From NCBI RefSeq assembly GCF_016429155.1, contig NZ_JAELUC010000005.1, positions 1-64,000 on the forward strand: a stretch of 64,000 nucleotides of DNA, written 5' to 3'. The notes beneath the pieces are model-generated. The model did no database searches. It had not been told where the DNA came from and saw only the letters and a list, made by a program, of their open reading frames with translations. Positions within the stretch are counted from its first letter, which is position 1. Each line of letters begins with the position of its first letter. The position numbers and the translations under genes were made by a program. The DNA is from Pedobacter sp. ASV12. Its GTDB lineage: Bacteria; Bacteroidota; Bacteroidia; Sphingobacteriales; Sphingobacteriaceae. Positions 26,328-36,170 of the stretch are shown here, piece after piece.

Positions 26328-26960
26328 ATGGAAAAAACAGATAAAAGAACTGATATCCTGAGGGCAGCCGAAAAGCTATTTGCCGAGTTTGGCTACGAGG
26401 GGACTTCCACCCGTCAGATCTCGAAGGAATCGGGCGCCAACATGGCGATGATCAATTACTATTTTGGTAGTAAGGAGGGGGTTTTCTTGGAAATTATGGA
26501 AGATCGGATTTCTGGTTTCAAATCGCAGCTCAATTTGATTGCCGAAGAGCAGATACCAGCCAAGGAAAAACTGCTGAAAGTGGTAGAACAATACACCCAC
26601 CGTATTTTTTCTAATGTGTGCTTTCATAAAATGATGCACAGAGAACTGTCGCTCACGCAACGCCCCGAAATGTTTACGCAGATCAAGGAGGCGATGGCAC
26701 AAAACCTGAACGTGATCGAATCCATCATCAGCAGCGGCATCAAAGAAGGCCATTTTAGACCGGTAGACGTGCGCATGAGCATTGTCAGCATCATGGGCAC
26801 CATCAGCATGGCGGCTACCTCACCCAACAAGGTAAATCCGGATATAGATTTCGACATCAAAAACGACGAACAAAGAGCCCAACTTGAAAAGAGATTGGTA
26901 AACCATTTAAAAGATCTCATCATTACCCATTTAACAATCCCAAAAAATGATAAACAATAA
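26328..26960 (+). CDS. TetR-family transcriptional regulator
   Basis: A 210-residue repressor; the ATG at 26328 (MEKTDKRTDILRAAEKLF) fits the family start, rather than 26298. The N-terminal HTH is AEFGYEGTSTRQISKESGANMAMINYYFGSK-like, and the rest is a helical ligand domain. It leads an operon with TolC, HlyD and DHA2 genes (overlap of 14 bases with the next gene), so it probably represses this efflux system and responds to one of its substrates. Confidence 0.93.
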   Translation: MEKTDKRTDILRAAEKLFAEFGYEGTSTRQISKESGANMAMINYYFGSKEGVFLEIMEDRISGFKSQLNLIAEEQIPAKEKLLKVVEQYTHRIFSNVCFHKMMHRELSLTQRPEMFTQIKEAMAQNLNVIESIISSGIKEGHFRPVDVRMSIVSIMGTISMAATSPNKVNPDIDFDIKNDEQRAQLEKRLVNHLKDLIITHLTIPKNDKQ

Positions 26961-28263
26961 ATTCAAAATCCTGATTGCGACGTTACTGCTACCCGCGGCT
27001 TTACAGGCGCAATCGCTCAGAAAGCTCAGTTTGCAGGAGGCTATCGATCTAGGCGTAGCCAATAGCAAAAACCTGAAGCTGGCGCAAAACAAAATAGACG
27101 AATCCGTGGCTAAACTGGCGGTCATTAAAGACAATTCGCTGCCTACGGCTACGGCCAGCTTTTTGTATAACCACGCCGAAATCCCGACCAATACCCTCAG
27201 CATTGGGGGTGGCAATCCTATCCATTTGCCTAACCGGGCCGATGCCTTTGTAGGTACCGCAGCCGTACAAGAATTGGTTTATGGCGGTGGCAAGTACAAA
27301 TTGGCGCAAGAATCGACCAAGCTTTTAACCGAGGTGGCCAAATTGGATGCCGATAAAAGCAAGGAAGAAATCAGCTACGCGGTGATCAACACCTATTTTT
27401 CGCTATACAAGGTGATGCAGAGCAAAAAAGTAGTGGCCCAAAACCTAGAAGCCATTGCAAGTCAGCTGAAACAGGCCCAACGCTTTTTTGAGCAGGGCAT
27501 TGTAACCAAAAACGATGTGTTGAGGTTCCAGTTGCAACAAGCCAACGTCTCTTTAACCGATATGGAAATTGAGAACAACCGCAAAATCATCAACTACAAC
27601 CTCGATATTCTGCTAGGCTTACCCGAAGATACCGAGATTGCCTTGGGCGAAACCGAACTGCCTTTGCAAAACGTAGAACCTTTGTCAAGCTACATCAGCT
27701 TGGCCATGGCCAACCGCCAGGAACTGCAGCAACTAGACCTGCAAAACAAAGTAGCTGGCGTGAATATCAAATCGATCAAAGCCAATACATTGCCAACCGT
27801 TGGCGTAGGTGCCAATCTGTATTACATTAACCCGAGCGGCAAATTTATTCCGCCAGCAGAGCAGTATATCATGCCGGTTACCGTTGGCGCTACCATTTCG
27901 TGGAATGTAGCTTCGTTGTGGACCAACAAGAACAAAATATCGGAGGCCAAAATCCAGCAACAGGAAATCGGCATACAGAAAGATATTTTCAGCGATAACG
28001 TGAAAACAGAGTTGAACAAAAACTACCAGAACTATAAACTGGCCGTTCAGAGGATCGGCGTGTTGGAAACTTCTATTGCCCAAGCTACCGAAAACGACAG
28101 GTTACTGGAATCGAAGTACAAAAACAACATTGCTTCGGCTACCGACAGGATCGATGCCGAAACCTTGCTTTACCAAGCCAAAATCAACCTCGAATTGGCC
28201 AAGGCCGATGCCCGTTTGGCTTATTATACCTTATTAAAATCAACAGGAAAAATTTCTCAATAA
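26947..28263 (+). CDS. TolC-family outer-membrane efflux protein
   Basis: A 438-residue OEP-family protein with a signal peptide (cleaved after LPAALQAQ) and two long helical repeats of the TolC type (SLQEAIDLGVANSKNLKLAQNKI and the matching second repeat near residue 235, LAMANRQELQQLDLQNKVAG). It would form the trimeric outer-membrane duct of the tripartite efflux pump made with the two genes downstream. Confidence 0.93.
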   Translation: MINNKFKILIATLLLPAALQAQSLRKLSLQEAIDLGVANSKNLKLAQNKIDESVAKLAVIKDNSLPTATASFLYNHAEIPTNTLSIGGGNPIHLPNRADAFVGTAAVQELVYGGGKYKLAQESTKLLTEVAKLDADKSKEEISYAVINTYFSLYKVMQSKKVVAQNLEAIASQLKQAQRFFEQGIVTKNDVLRFQLQQANVSLTDMEIENNRKIINYNLDILLGLPEDTEIALGETELPLQNVEPLSSYISLAMANRQELQQLDLQNKVAGVNIKSIKANTLPTVGVGANLYYINPSGKFIPPAEQYIMPVTVGATISWNVASLWTNKNKISEAKIQQQEIGIQKDIFSDNVKTELNKNYQNYKLAVQRIGVLETSIAQATENDRLLESKYKNNIASATDRIDAETLLYQAKINLELAKADARLAYYTLLKSTGKISQ

Positions 28264-28282
28264 AATCTTAACCCAACAAATA

Positions 28283-29320
28283 ATGACAACACCGAAAAAA
28301 AAGAAAAACAAAGTTATTCCCATTATACTTGGCGTACTGATCTTGATTGGTGCCATATTCGGAATTAACGAATACCTGTATTTCAGCAAACACGTGGATA
28401 CAGACGACGCCCAAATTGATGGCGATATCAGTCCGGTGGTAGCCCGCGTTGGCGGCTATGTAAAGGACATCAACTTTGAAGAAAACACAAAAGTTAGCCA
28501 AGATCAGGTTTTGGTTACCTTAGACGATCGCGATTACAAAATCAAGGTAGAGCAAGCCGAAGCTGGCCAGGTTGGTGCCCATGCAGGTGTTGGCGTATCG
28601 CAGGCGCAAATTGTAGCCACCCAAGCCAATACCAGTACGGCCAAGGCCAATATAGAAGCCGCCAGGGTAAAACTGGCACTAGCCCAAAAAGACTACGACC
28701 GTTATGCCAATCTGATTAAAGATGGCTCGATTACGCAACAGGCTTTTGACCAGGCTAAAGCATCGAAAGAAACCGCACAAGCGGCCTATACCGCTGCCGT
28801 AGACCAGTACAACGCCGCCGTTAAGCAAGTGGGAACTACCCAATCGCAATTGAGCGTAAGCAGCTCGGGTGTTACCCAACGCCAATCTGATGTAGATTTT
28901 GCCAAACTGCAATTGTCGTACACCCAAATCAAAGCGCCAGCTACGGGTATCGTTTCTAAAAAGAATGTGCAAAAAGGCCAGTTGGTACAAGCCGGACAGT
29001 CGCTGTTTGCCATCGTTAACGAAAACAGCCTTTACGTAACCGCCAACTTTAAAGAAACCCAGCTAGAAAAGCTGCACTCGGGCCTAAAAGTTAAAATCGT
29101 TGTGGATGCTTATCCGAAAGACGAGATTGAAGGCGAAGTATACAATTTTGCCCCAATTACAGGCGCAAAGGGATCGCTTTTGCCTCCAGATAATGCGACC
29201 GGCAACTTCGTAAAAGTGGTACAAAGGGTACCTGTAAAAATCAAAATCCAAACCAAAGACAAAGCAATTTTAGAAAAACTGCGCCCAGGCATGAGCGTTA
29301 AAGTTTCTGTGTCTATTTAA
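28283..29320 (+). CDS. HlyD/EmrA-type membrane fusion protein
   Basis: A 345-residue periplasmic adaptor with one N-terminal TM helix (about 11-29). Marks are VDTDDAQIDGDISPVVARVGG (first lipoyl half), a helical hairpin rich in Ala/Gln (about 85-210), APATGIVSKKNVQKGQLVQAGQ (second lipoyl half) and a beta-barrel end. VDTDDAQ is typical of EmrA partners of DHA2 transporters. It links the DHA2 pump to TolC. Confidence 0.94.
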   Translation: MTTPKKKKNKVIPIILGVLILIGAIFGINEYLYFSKHVDTDDAQIDGDISPVVARVGGYVKDINFEENTKVSQDQVLVTLDDRDYKIKVEQAEAGQVGAHAGVGVSQAQIVATQANTSTAKANIEAARVKLALAQKDYDRYANLIKDGSITQQAFDQAKASKETAQAAYTAAVDQYNAAVKQVGTTQSQLSVSSSGVTQRQSDVDFAKLQLSYTQIKAPATGIVSKKNVQKGQLVQAGQSLFAIVNENSLYVTANFKETQLEKLHSGLKVKIVVDAYPKDEIEGEVYNFAPITGAKGSLLPPDNATGNFVKVVQRVPVKIKIQTKDKAILEKLRPGMSVKVSVSI

Positions 29321-29331
29321 AAAATCATCAG

Positions 29332-30879
29332 ATGCCTGAAGTAGGTTTAAAAAAATGGGTAATTACATTTACCGTGATCACGGCTTCCTTGCTGGAGCTG
29401 ATTGATACCACGATTGTAAACGTAGCCATACCCCAAATACAGGGTAACCTGGGCGCTACGCTTGAAGATGTGGCCTGGTTATCTACAGGATACGCTGTTG
29501 CGAACGTTATCGTACTGCCCATGTCGGGTTGGCTGGGTAGCCGCTTTGGCCGAAAAAATTATTTCCTCACCTCGATTATTGTTTTTACCATTGCTTCTTT
29601 CCTCTGCGGCAACGCAACCTCGTTAGAAGAACTGGTGCTTTTCCGTATCCTGCAGGGCTTGGCCGGCGGGGGTTTGATTTCTACCGCACAGGCTATTCTT
29701 TTAGAAACCTGGCCTAGAGAAGACGTGGGTATTGCCACGGCCTTGTTTGGCTTGGGCGCCGTTGTGGGTCCAACCGTAGGTCCAACCATTGGGGGCTATA
29801 TTTTAGAGGTAAGCGACTGGCCTTGGATCTTTTACGTAAACATTCCCGTCGGCATACTGGCCGCCTATTGTACGTACACCTTTGTCAAGGCTACGCCTAA
29901 AGACGGCAAGGGCCTTCCGGTCGACTGGTGGGGCATTGCCTTGCTGGCTATTGCGGTAGGCAGTTTGCAAACCGTACTGGAAAAAGGCGAGAGCGAAGAT
30001 TGGTTTGCCACCCCTTATATCATCGTATTAAGCGTTACTTCCGTACTGGGGCTGCTCTTGTTCATTTGGCGCGAACTGAGTACGAGCCATCCGATCGTGA
30101 ACTTTAAGATTATGCGGCACCGAAGCTTTTCTATCGGCATGTTCACGTCCTTTATTTTGGGCTTTGGTCTGTACGGTTCGGTATTCGTGTTTCCGGTGTT
30201 CTGCCAAAACTTGTTGGGCTTCTCGCCACTCCAAACCGGCGAGCTTTTGTTTCCGGGTGGTTTGTGTACCATTGCCATGATGCCTTTTATCGGTATGTTC
30301 CTCAAAAAGGGGATTCCGGCACAGTTCATGGCTACCATCGGCATGTTCCTGTTCTTTGTGTTCTGCGATATGTTGAGCAAATCGACCTTGTCATCGGGAA
30401 CCGGACAATTCTTCCTGCCCTTGGTGATCAGGGGTATCGGCATGGCCTTGTTGTTTGTGCCTTTAACCACTTTGGCCATCCAGGATTTGAAAGGTCCTGA
30501 AATTGGACAAGGTTCTGGTTTGAACAACATGATGCGTCAATTGGGTGGTTCGTTCGGTATTGCCGCGCTAACCACTTTGATCCATACCCGTCAAGGTTTC
30601 CACCGAAATAATCTTTTAACCAACGTCAACGAATACAATCCTGCCTTTACCGATCGCCTTAATGGCTTGATCCATACCTTTATGGCGAAAGGCGCGAGCT
30701 TTTTAGATGCCAAATTAATGGCCATGAAAGCCATCGAAGGTGCCGTTGTTAAACAAACGTTGCTGTTAACCTACAGCGATGCCTATTGGGTAGCTGGCAT
30801 GATCCTTTTATGTTCAATTCCTTTACTGTACCTGCAGAAGTTCAAAAAGAACGTAGAAGTGCCTACAGATGCCCATTAA
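29332..30879 (+). CDS. MFS drug efflux transporter, DHA2 (EmrB/QacA) family
   Basis: A 515-residue inner-membrane protein with about 14 TM helices. Signatures are LDTTIVNVAIPQIQGN-like (LIDTTIVNVAIPQIQ) in helix 1, GYAVANVIVLPMSGWLGSRFGRK (motif A), RILQGLAGGGLISTAQ and GAVVGPTVGPTIGGYI (motif C). It is the proton-driven pump of the tripartite system in which the neighbouring proteins serve as adaptor and duct. The substrate cannot be told from sequence. Confidence 0.95.
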   Translation: MPEVGLKKWVITFTVITASLLELIDTTIVNVAIPQIQGNLGATLEDVAWLSTGYAVANVIVLPMSGWLGSRFGRKNYFLTSIIVFTIASFLCGNATSLEELVLFRILQGLAGGGLISTAQAILLETWPREDVGIATALFGLGAVVGPTVGPTIGGYILEVSDWPWIFYVNIPVGILAAYCTYTFVKATPKDGKGLPVDWWGIALLAIAVGSLQTVLEKGESEDWFATPYIIVLSVTSVLGLLLFIWRELSTSHPIVNFKIMRHRSFSIGMFTSFILGFGLYGSVFVFPVFCQNLLGFSPLQTGELLFPGGLCTIAMMPFIGMFLKKGIPAQFMATIGMFLFFVFCDMLSKSTLSSGTGQFFLPLVIRGIGMALLFVPLTTLAIQDLKGPEIGQGSGLNNMMRQLGGSFGIAALTTLIHTRQGFHRNNLLTNVNEYNPAFTDRLNGLIHTFMAKGASFLDAKLMAMKAIEGAVVKQTLLLTYSDAYWVAGMILLCSIPLLYLQKFKKNVEVPTDAH

Positions 30880-30881
30880 TA

Positions 30882-30914
30882 AACAAAGCCGGTCGATTGA
30901 CCGGCTTTGTTTTT
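30882..30914 (+). terminator. Terminator of the efflux operon
   Basis: AACAAAGCCGGTC pairs with GACCGGCTTTGTT around GATT, followed by a T run, directly after the DHA2 stop codon. The following 30915-31107 has no gene. Confidence 0.92.
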
Positions 30915-31107
30915 CCCAAAAAATTAACAATTAATTACAAAATTTTTCTTGCGAGAAATCTTGCTGATACTTTTAAAAGATTTGATTAACCTTTAATAAG
31001 ATACAAGGTACGGATTTTTTACATAAGTCCAAAATTTATCCTGGTCATCTTTTTCTGATTTCCGATTTTTTTTTGTTCATAAGGTCTAATATGCGTACCT
31101 TTTCAGC

Positions 31108-33693
31108 ATGCAAGCACTTCAACCTACCAGTCAGCGCGAAACAATTTTTAACAACGAAGTTATTTCCCGCTTCGAATTATACAATAGTTTATTCCTTACC
31201 CTTCCTTTTTATAAAGTAAAAGATACGGGCACCTTATTGCCTTTGTTTATCAAAAGTTGCGAAGATGGCGTAAAAAACCACGAAACGCCGCACAAGCTTA
31301 TCGAAGAGTTCTTTGCCAAGTATACGCCCAACACCAATCCTCAGGATATCATCGACCTGCTGTTCAGGTTTATCCAGTACATAGAGCGTCAGGTTGTGCT
31401 TTTTGATGCTGTGGAAGACGCTTCTTTCAACAAGCTCAACGTAGCCGACGAGCAGACTTCCTTAAGGGCGCTGTTCCTCAAAGCCAACGACGATAAAAAA
31501 CTGCACCGCAAGGTTGACCACCTGATTGAAGAATTTTCGCTGCGCCTGGTGCTTACCGCCCACCCTACCCAGTTCTATCCGGGCAGTGTGCTGGCCATTA
31601 TCAACGACCTGACTACCGCCATCAGAAGCAACGATATCAGCACCATTAACCAGTTGTTGCAGCAGTTGGGCAAAACGCCGTTTTTTAACAAGAAATCGCC
31701 AACCCCTGTTGATGAGGCCCTGAGCCTCGCCTGGTATCTCGAGAACGTGTTTTACTTTGCCGCCGCCAATATCCAGGCTGGATTGAACCAGCTGCTGAGC
31801 GAATACCATATCGATCCCAAAAAAGTAATCGAACTGGGCTTTTGGCCAGGTGGCGACAGAGACGGCAACCCTAACGTGCACCCCGAAACTACTTTGCAGG
31901 TTTCGCGTATGCTGCGCCAAATCCTGTTCCGTTGCTATTACCGCGATTTCAGAAACCTGAAACGCCGCATCACTTTTAGGGGCGTTGAAGACCATATTGC
32001 CACCCTGCACGATGTGCTGTACAAAAACGCTTTCGACAGCAATATTGAGCTGAAAGATATTTCGCCATTCATAATCGAAAACCTCAACAAGATTAAACAA
32101 ACCCTGGTTAGTGACCACGGTGGCTTGTTTAGCGATTTGGTTGACGATTTGTTGCGCAAGGTAGAACTGTACCGAAGCCATTTTGCCTCGCTCGACATCA
32201 GGCAAGACAGTCGCATCCTGCGCAAGGTACACGCCTATTGCCGCGAGCAAAAGCCCATTAATTCTTTGTTCAGCAAAGATTACGATCAATTGCCCGAAGC
32301 TGAAAAACTAAAGGCACTTACTTTTAAAAATGCCAAGATCATTTACAGCGGCCAGCAAGACAACCTGATTGAAGATACCCTGCAAACCATTGCCCAGCTG
32401 CAACAGATGCAGGCCGAGAACGGCGAAGAGGCCTGCCATCGTTTCATTATCAGCAATTGCCAACAGGCCAGCGATATTTTGCAGCTGATGGAGCTGTTTT
32501 TATGGAACGGCTGGGAAGCCGAAACGTTGACTATTGATTTTGTGCCTTTGTTCGAAACCGTAAACGATTTGGCAGGTGCCGGCGAGATTATGGAAGCGCT
32601 TTATACACACCCTTTTTACCTACAGCACCTAAAACGCCGCGGAGGCAAGCAAGATATCATGCTAGGTTTCTCTGATAGTACCAAAGATGGCGGTTATTTA
32701 ATGGCCAATTGGTCTATTTTTAAGGCCAAAGTGGCCTTAACCAAGGTATCAGAAGAACATAACATTAAATTGGCTTTTTTCGATGGCCGTGGAGGTCCGC
32801 CTGCACGTGGCGGAGGCAAAACCCATCGCTTTTATGCTTCGATGGGCAAGGAAATTGCCAACAAGAACATCCAACTGACCATACAGGGCCAAACCATCAG
32901 TTCGCAATACGGTTCGGTAGATAGTGCGGCATTTAATATCGAGCAATTAATCAATGCGGGTATCTCTTCAGGCGTAAAAGAAAAACACAATGTATTGCTA
33001 GATAAAGCCAACTACACCATTTTAGACAGCATGGCCAAAGACAGCTACGATGCCTTTTTGGCTTTGCGTCAGCATCCTTTGTTTTTGCCTTATCTCGAAA
33101 CCCTCTCGCCGTTGAGCCTCTTGTCTAAAATCACCATCAGCAGCAGGCCTGTCAAAAGAAATGGCGGCGAAGCCCTCAAACTCGACGATTTAAGGGCCAT
33201 CAGCTTCGTAACTTCCTGGAGCCAGCTGAAACAGAACATCCCGGGATTTTATGGCGTGGGAACGGCTTTGAAAAACCAGGAAGATGCCGGAAACTGGGAA
33301 CAGGTCAAAAACACTTATCAGGAATCGGGCTATTTCAAAACAATTGTCGACAACTGTATGATGTCTATGAGCAAATCTGATTTTGCCATTACCGCCTATT
33401 TGGCCAAAGACAAAAAATTCGGCGAATTTTGGAAAGTGCTGCACAACGAATTCGAATTGAGCAAGAAAATGCTCATCAAACTTTCGGGCCACCATGCCTT
33501 GATGGAGAATTATCCCGTTGAGAAGCGTTCTATCGCCATTAGAGAGAAGATTATACTGCCATTGGTGCTGATCCAGCATTTTGCCCTAGAGAAGCTCCAG
33601 CACGACCTAAACGACGAAAAAAGGCAAGCCTACGAAAAGCTGGCCATCCGTACGGTTTATGGTATTGTAAACGCAGGACGGAATTTGGCCTAA
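31108..33693 (+). CDS. ppc: Phosphoenolpyruvate carboxylase
   Basis: An 861-residue anaplerotic enzyme that carboxylates phosphoenolpyruvate with bicarbonate to oxaloacetate. Diagnostic motifs: LTAHPTQFYPGSV (catalytic His), GFWPGGDRDGNPNVH, GFSDSTKDGGYLMANW and FFDGRGGPPARGGGKTHRFY (active-site loops). The second loop reads GRGGPPARGGGK rather than the more usual GRGGxxGRGGGP, as in other Bacteroidota PEPCs. It stands alone, preceded by about 200 bases without a gene. Confidence 0.96.
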   Translation: MQALQPTSQRETIFNNEVISRFELYNSLFLTLPFYKVKDTGTLLPLFIKSCEDGVKNHETPHKLIEEFFAKYTPNTNPQDIIDLLFRFIQYIERQVVLFDAVEDASFNKLNVADEQTSLRALFLKANDDKKLHRKVDHLIEEFSLRLVLTAHPTQFYPGSVLAIINDLTTAIRSNDISTINQLLQQLGKTPFFNKKSPTPVDEALSLAWYLENVFYFAAANIQAGLNQLLSEYHIDPKKVIELGFWPGGDRDGNPNVHPETTLQVSRMLRQILFRCYYRDFRNLKRRITFRGVEDHIATLHDVLYKNAFDSNIELKDISPFIIENLNKIKQTLVSDHGGLFSDLVDDLLRKVELYRSHFASLDIRQDSRILRKVHAYCREQKPINSLFSKDYDQLPEAEKLKALTFKNAKIIYSGQQDNLIEDTLQTIAQLQQMQAENGEEACHRFIISNCQQASDILQLMELFLWNGWEAETLTIDFVPLFETVNDLAGAGEIMEALYTHPFYLQHLKRRGGKQDIMLGFSDSTKDGGYLMANWSIFKAKVALTKVSEEHNIKLAFFDGRGGPPARGGGKTHRFYASMGKEIANKNIQLTIQGQTISSQYGSVDSAAFNIEQLINAGISSGVKEKHNVLLDKANYTILDSMAKDSYDAFLALRQHPLFLPYLETLSPLSLLSKITISSRPVKRNGGEALKLDDLRAISFVTSWSQLKQNIPGFYGVGTALKNQEDAGNWEQVKNTYQESGYFKTIVDNCMMSMSKSDFAITAYLAKDKKFGEFWKVLHNEFELSKKMLIKLSGHHALMENYPVEKRSIAIREKIILPLVLIQHFALEKLQHDLNDEKRQAYEKLAIRTVYGIVNAGRNLA

Positions 33694-33877
33694 TTTGAGG
33701 TGGATGTAGGGAAGGCCGAGGGCGGGAAGGTCTATAAAGAAAGACACCAACAATTAAAGCCAACATGGCGAAGCCTTCAAGACTTCTTAAACGCCCTAGT
33801 GCAAGTTTCAACAACAAAGCAAACCGTAACAATAAGTTAGTAAATTTATCTTATAGTTAACCTAAAACTATAAACTG

Positions 33878-34183
33878 ATGAAACCCTACAAATTTTTGAT
33901 CGCCGTTGTGCTATTGCTTTTATGCCTAACCGATATTGCCTGGTGGTTTACGATTACCGATCGCGAGATAAGCTATGAAGCGATGCAGGCCTCTTATCTT
34001 TCTATTTTTCCGCCATTTTTACAAAGCCTCTCCTTACTTACCTGGCTCATGATAGCCTTCCTGGTTATCGCAGCTGTGTTTTTTATGCAGTCGAGAAAAG
34101 AGAAAGGCCTAAAACTCGTAGCCAATGGCGGTATGATCTTGAGCTTTATCCTGGCCTTTTGGCAATTGTTTTCGCTCATGTAG
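33878..34183 (+). CDS. Small membrane protein, unknown function
   Basis: A 101-residue protein with three hydrophobic segments (about 6-27, 54-71 and 83-101) and a basic patch between the second and third (SRKEKGLK). No recognised family. It lies 36 bases upstream of elaA and may be co-transcribed. Confidence 0.65.
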   Translation: MKPYKFLIAVVLLLLCLTDIAWWFTITDREISYEAMQASYLSIFPPFLQSLSLLTWLMIAFLVIAAVFFMQSRKEKGLKLVANGGMILSFILAFWQLFSLM

Positions 34184-34219
34184 CTTTAAGCCCGTATCTT
34201 TATGGGACAAGCCTAAATC

Positions 34220-34672
34220 ATGGAACTGAACTGGACCTATAAAAATTTTGACGACTTAAGCACCGCCGAACTATATGCCATTTTACAACTGCGAAGTGAA
34301 GTTTTTGTGGTTGAACAAAATTGCGTTTACCTCGACCTTGACAACAAGGATAAAAAATCAATCCATTTAATGGCTTGGCAGGACGATGATTTGGTGGCTT
34401 ACACGCGTTTGGTGCCTCCCGGTGTTTCTTTTGCCGAAGCCAGCATTGGCCGGGTAGTTACTTCGCCACGCCATAGGGGCACGGGCGTTGGCATCAAGCT
34501 GATGCAAAAAAGCATTGCGCATTGCCTAGCCACTTACCAAACCCAAAGCATCAAAATCGGCGCACAGCTTTATCTTCAAAAATTCTACACTAACCTGGGC
34601 TTTGTGCAAAGCAGCGAGCCATACGATGAAGATGGCATTCCACATATTGAAATGATCCTTTCAATGGCTTAA
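34220..34672 (+). CDS. GNAT-family N-acetyltransferase, ElaA-like
   Basis: A 150-residue GNAT enzyme. The N-terminus WTYKNFDDLSTAELYAILQLRSEVFVVEQNCVYLDLD-type pattern, seen as LRSEVFVVEQ and DKDKKSIHL-like residues, marks the ElaA group. The acetyl-CoA pyrophosphate loop is SPRHRGTGVGIKLM (R/QxxGxG/A). The substrate is unknown. Confidence 0.88.
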   Translation: MELNWTYKNFDDLSTAELYAILQLRSEVFVVEQNCVYLDLDNKDKKSIHLMAWQDDDLVAYTRLVPPGVSFAEASIGRVVTSPRHRGTGVGIKLMQKSIAHCLATYQTQSIKIGAQLYLQKFYTNLGFVQSSEPYDEDGIPHIEMILSMA

Positions 34673-34810
34673 CCCTTTCGATCAGCGTTTTTAAACGATG
34701 TAACCTCCCTCACCGTTAAAATCCCTGGCCTTTTGTTGGTATTTTTCGCCAACGGTTTAAATAGCCCTCTGCCGCTTGTTGGTGATGAACACCAATCTGT
34801 ACGGCGCGCA

Positions 34811-34848
34811 TAAAAAAGGTCCAATCCTTGCGGATCGGACCTTTACGG
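34811..34848 (-). terminator. Terminator of the peroxiredoxin/thioredoxin/DUF6952 operon
   Basis: On the minus strand AAAGGTCCGATCC pairs with GGATTGGACCTTT around a 4-base loop, followed by a T run, just after the DUF6952 gene. Confidence 0.85.
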
Positions 34849-34864
34849 GACAATACAAAAATCT

Positions 34865-35113
34865 TTATTTGTCTATAGATCCCATTACACGTTGTGCAAA
34901 GGCATTTAGGGCATCTTTTTCGGCCATGCCTCCTTTTACCTGTGCATGTACTTCGAGTGCGCCACAAATATTGGTGATCAGTTCGCCCGCCACATCAATC
35001 TCTGCTTCGTGTACGCCCCTAAACTCGCAGAAAGCTTCTAGTACTTCTAGGGTAGCCTCCAACTGTTCAGGGCTGCTGCTTTGAAACAGCTGTCTTATCA
35101 CTGGAACTTTCAT
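34865..35113 (-). CDS. DUF6952-like small protein
   Basis: An 82-residue, acidic, helical protein (SSSPEQLEATLEVLEAFCEF, then GELITNICGALEVHAQ). It has one Cys near residue 28 and one near 49. The DUF6952 family repeatedly sits downstream of peroxiredoxin and thioredoxin in Bacteroidota, as here, with 6 bases between genes. A role with the thiol peroxidase pair is likely but undefined. Confidence 0.8.
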   Translation of the reverse strand: MKVPVIRQLFQSSSPEQLEATLEVLEAFCEFRGVHEAEIDVAGELITNICGALEVHAQVKGGMAEKDALNAFAQRVMGSIDK

Positions 35114-35119
35114 CTCTCC

Positions 35120-35428
35120 TTATTTTATCTTGTCGAACAACTCGGTTAAAACTTCCGCTTTATTGGTTTGTACCTGCCCTACCAAAGCTCCGCCATCAAA
35201 GGCTGCGAAAGTTGGCAAGTTATCTACATTGGCCAATTTGCGCGAGTCTGGTAGTTTTTCAGCATCAACAATCAAAAAAGCAACGTCTTCGTTTTCGGCC
35301 GCCAATTTTTTAAACTTAGGTTTCATGATCCTGCAGTTGCCGCACCAAGATGCCGCATACTGAACCATCACCTTTTTGTTGTCGGCTACGTATTGCTGCA
35401 AATTATCTTCTGTTAATTCTAAAAACAT
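35120..35428 (-). CDS. Thioredoxin-family protein (WCGNC active site)
   Basis: A 102-residue thioredoxin fold protein with the active site AASWCGNCRIMKP, LPTFAAFDGG (cis-Pro) and the usual length. WCGNC instead of WCGPC may shift its redox potential. It lies 15 bases downstream of the peroxiredoxin, so it is probably that enzyme's reductant. Confidence 0.92.
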   Translation of the reverse strand: MFLELTEDNLQQYVADNKKVMVQYAASWCGNCRIMKPKFKKLAAENEDVAFLIVDAEKLPDSRKLANVDNLPTFAAFDGGALVGQVQTNKAEVLTELFDKIK

Positions 35429-35443
35429 GTGATCTGATTTAAA

Positions 35444-36076
35444 TTAGTTAGCGCTTAAGTACTCGGCTACGCCAGTTCTGTTGGCGTTCATGGCTTGCTT
35501 GCCTTCTTCCCAGTTTGCCGGACAAACCTCGCCGTGTTTTTGTACGTGGCTATAAGCATCAATCAAACGCAGATACTCTCTAACGTTTCTGCCCAATGGC
35601 ATATCGTTTACGCTTTCGTGGAATACTTTACCAGTTTCGTCGATCAGGTAAGTAGCTCTATAAGTTACGTTCGAGCCTGAATAGGTTTCGTTGCCTTCTT
35701 CATCGAACTCTACCTCTTGATCTAAAATACCCAAGATGTTGGCCAAATGCCTGTGGGTATCGGCCAAAAGCGGATAGGTTACGCCTTCGATACCGCCATT
35801 GTCTTTTGCGGTATTTAACCAGGCAAAGTGCACTTCGTTGGTGTCGCATGAAGCGCCAACTACCATGGTGTTTCTGCTTTCGAACTCAGGCAAAGCCGCT
35901 TGGAAAGCATGTAGTTCTGTAGGGCAAACAAAAGTAAAATCTTTAGGATACCAGAATAATAAAATCTTGGTTTGTTTATTTACCGCTTCTTCAAATAAGT
36001 TGATCTTTAAATCGTCTCCCATTTCTGAGATTGCATCGATACTAACGCTCGGGAATTTTTTACCTACTATTGCCAT
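35444..36076 (-). CDS. Peroxiredoxin (AhpC/Prx1 type, typical 2-Cys)
   Basis: A 210-residue thiol peroxidase. Peroxidatic Cys is in DFTFVCPTELHAF and the resolving Cys in GEVCPANWEEG, near residue 185; both VCP motifs are intact. It reduces hydrogen peroxide and organic peroxides, being recycled by the thioredoxin encoded next. A TACCTTTG promoter with a TTG 20 bases upstream (36108-36138) precedes it. Confidence 0.95.
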   Translation of the reverse strand: MAIVGKKFPSVSIDAISEMGDDLKINLFEEAVNKQTKILLFWYPKDFTFVCPTELHAFQAALPEFESRNTMVVGASCDTNEVHFAWLNTAKDNGGIEGVTYPLLADTHRHLANILGILDQEVEFDEEGNETYSGSNVTYRATYLIDETGKVFHESVNDMPLGRNVREYLRLIDAYSHVQKHGEVCPANWEEGKQAMNANRTGVAEYLSAN

Positions 36077-36107
36077 AATTTTTGGTTTTTTCTAAAATTT
36101 GATGGCG

Positions 36108-36138
36108 CAAAGGTACGGCTATTCGGCTTCAAAAACAA
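36108..36138 (-). promoter_or_regulatory. Promoter of the peroxiredoxin operon
   Basis: Minus-strand TACCTTTG (36108-36115) fits the -7 box TAnnTTTG, and TTG (36136-36138) stands 20 bases upstream as the -33 box. This is the spacing seen in Bacteroidota sigma-ABfr promoters. Confidence 0.6.
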
Positions 36139-36170
36139 CCAAGTTCGGCTTATTGTACATCTATAATATT

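Noticed and set aside
31462..32289. A 275-codon minus-strand frame within ppc
   Set aside because: Antisense shadow of ppc; the plus-strand product has the catalytic motifs.
33551..33832. A 93-codon minus-strand frame over the 3' end of ppc and the following gap
   Set aside because: Most of it is antisense to ppc, it has Pro/Arg-rich composition unlike neighbours, and no start signal or family motif.
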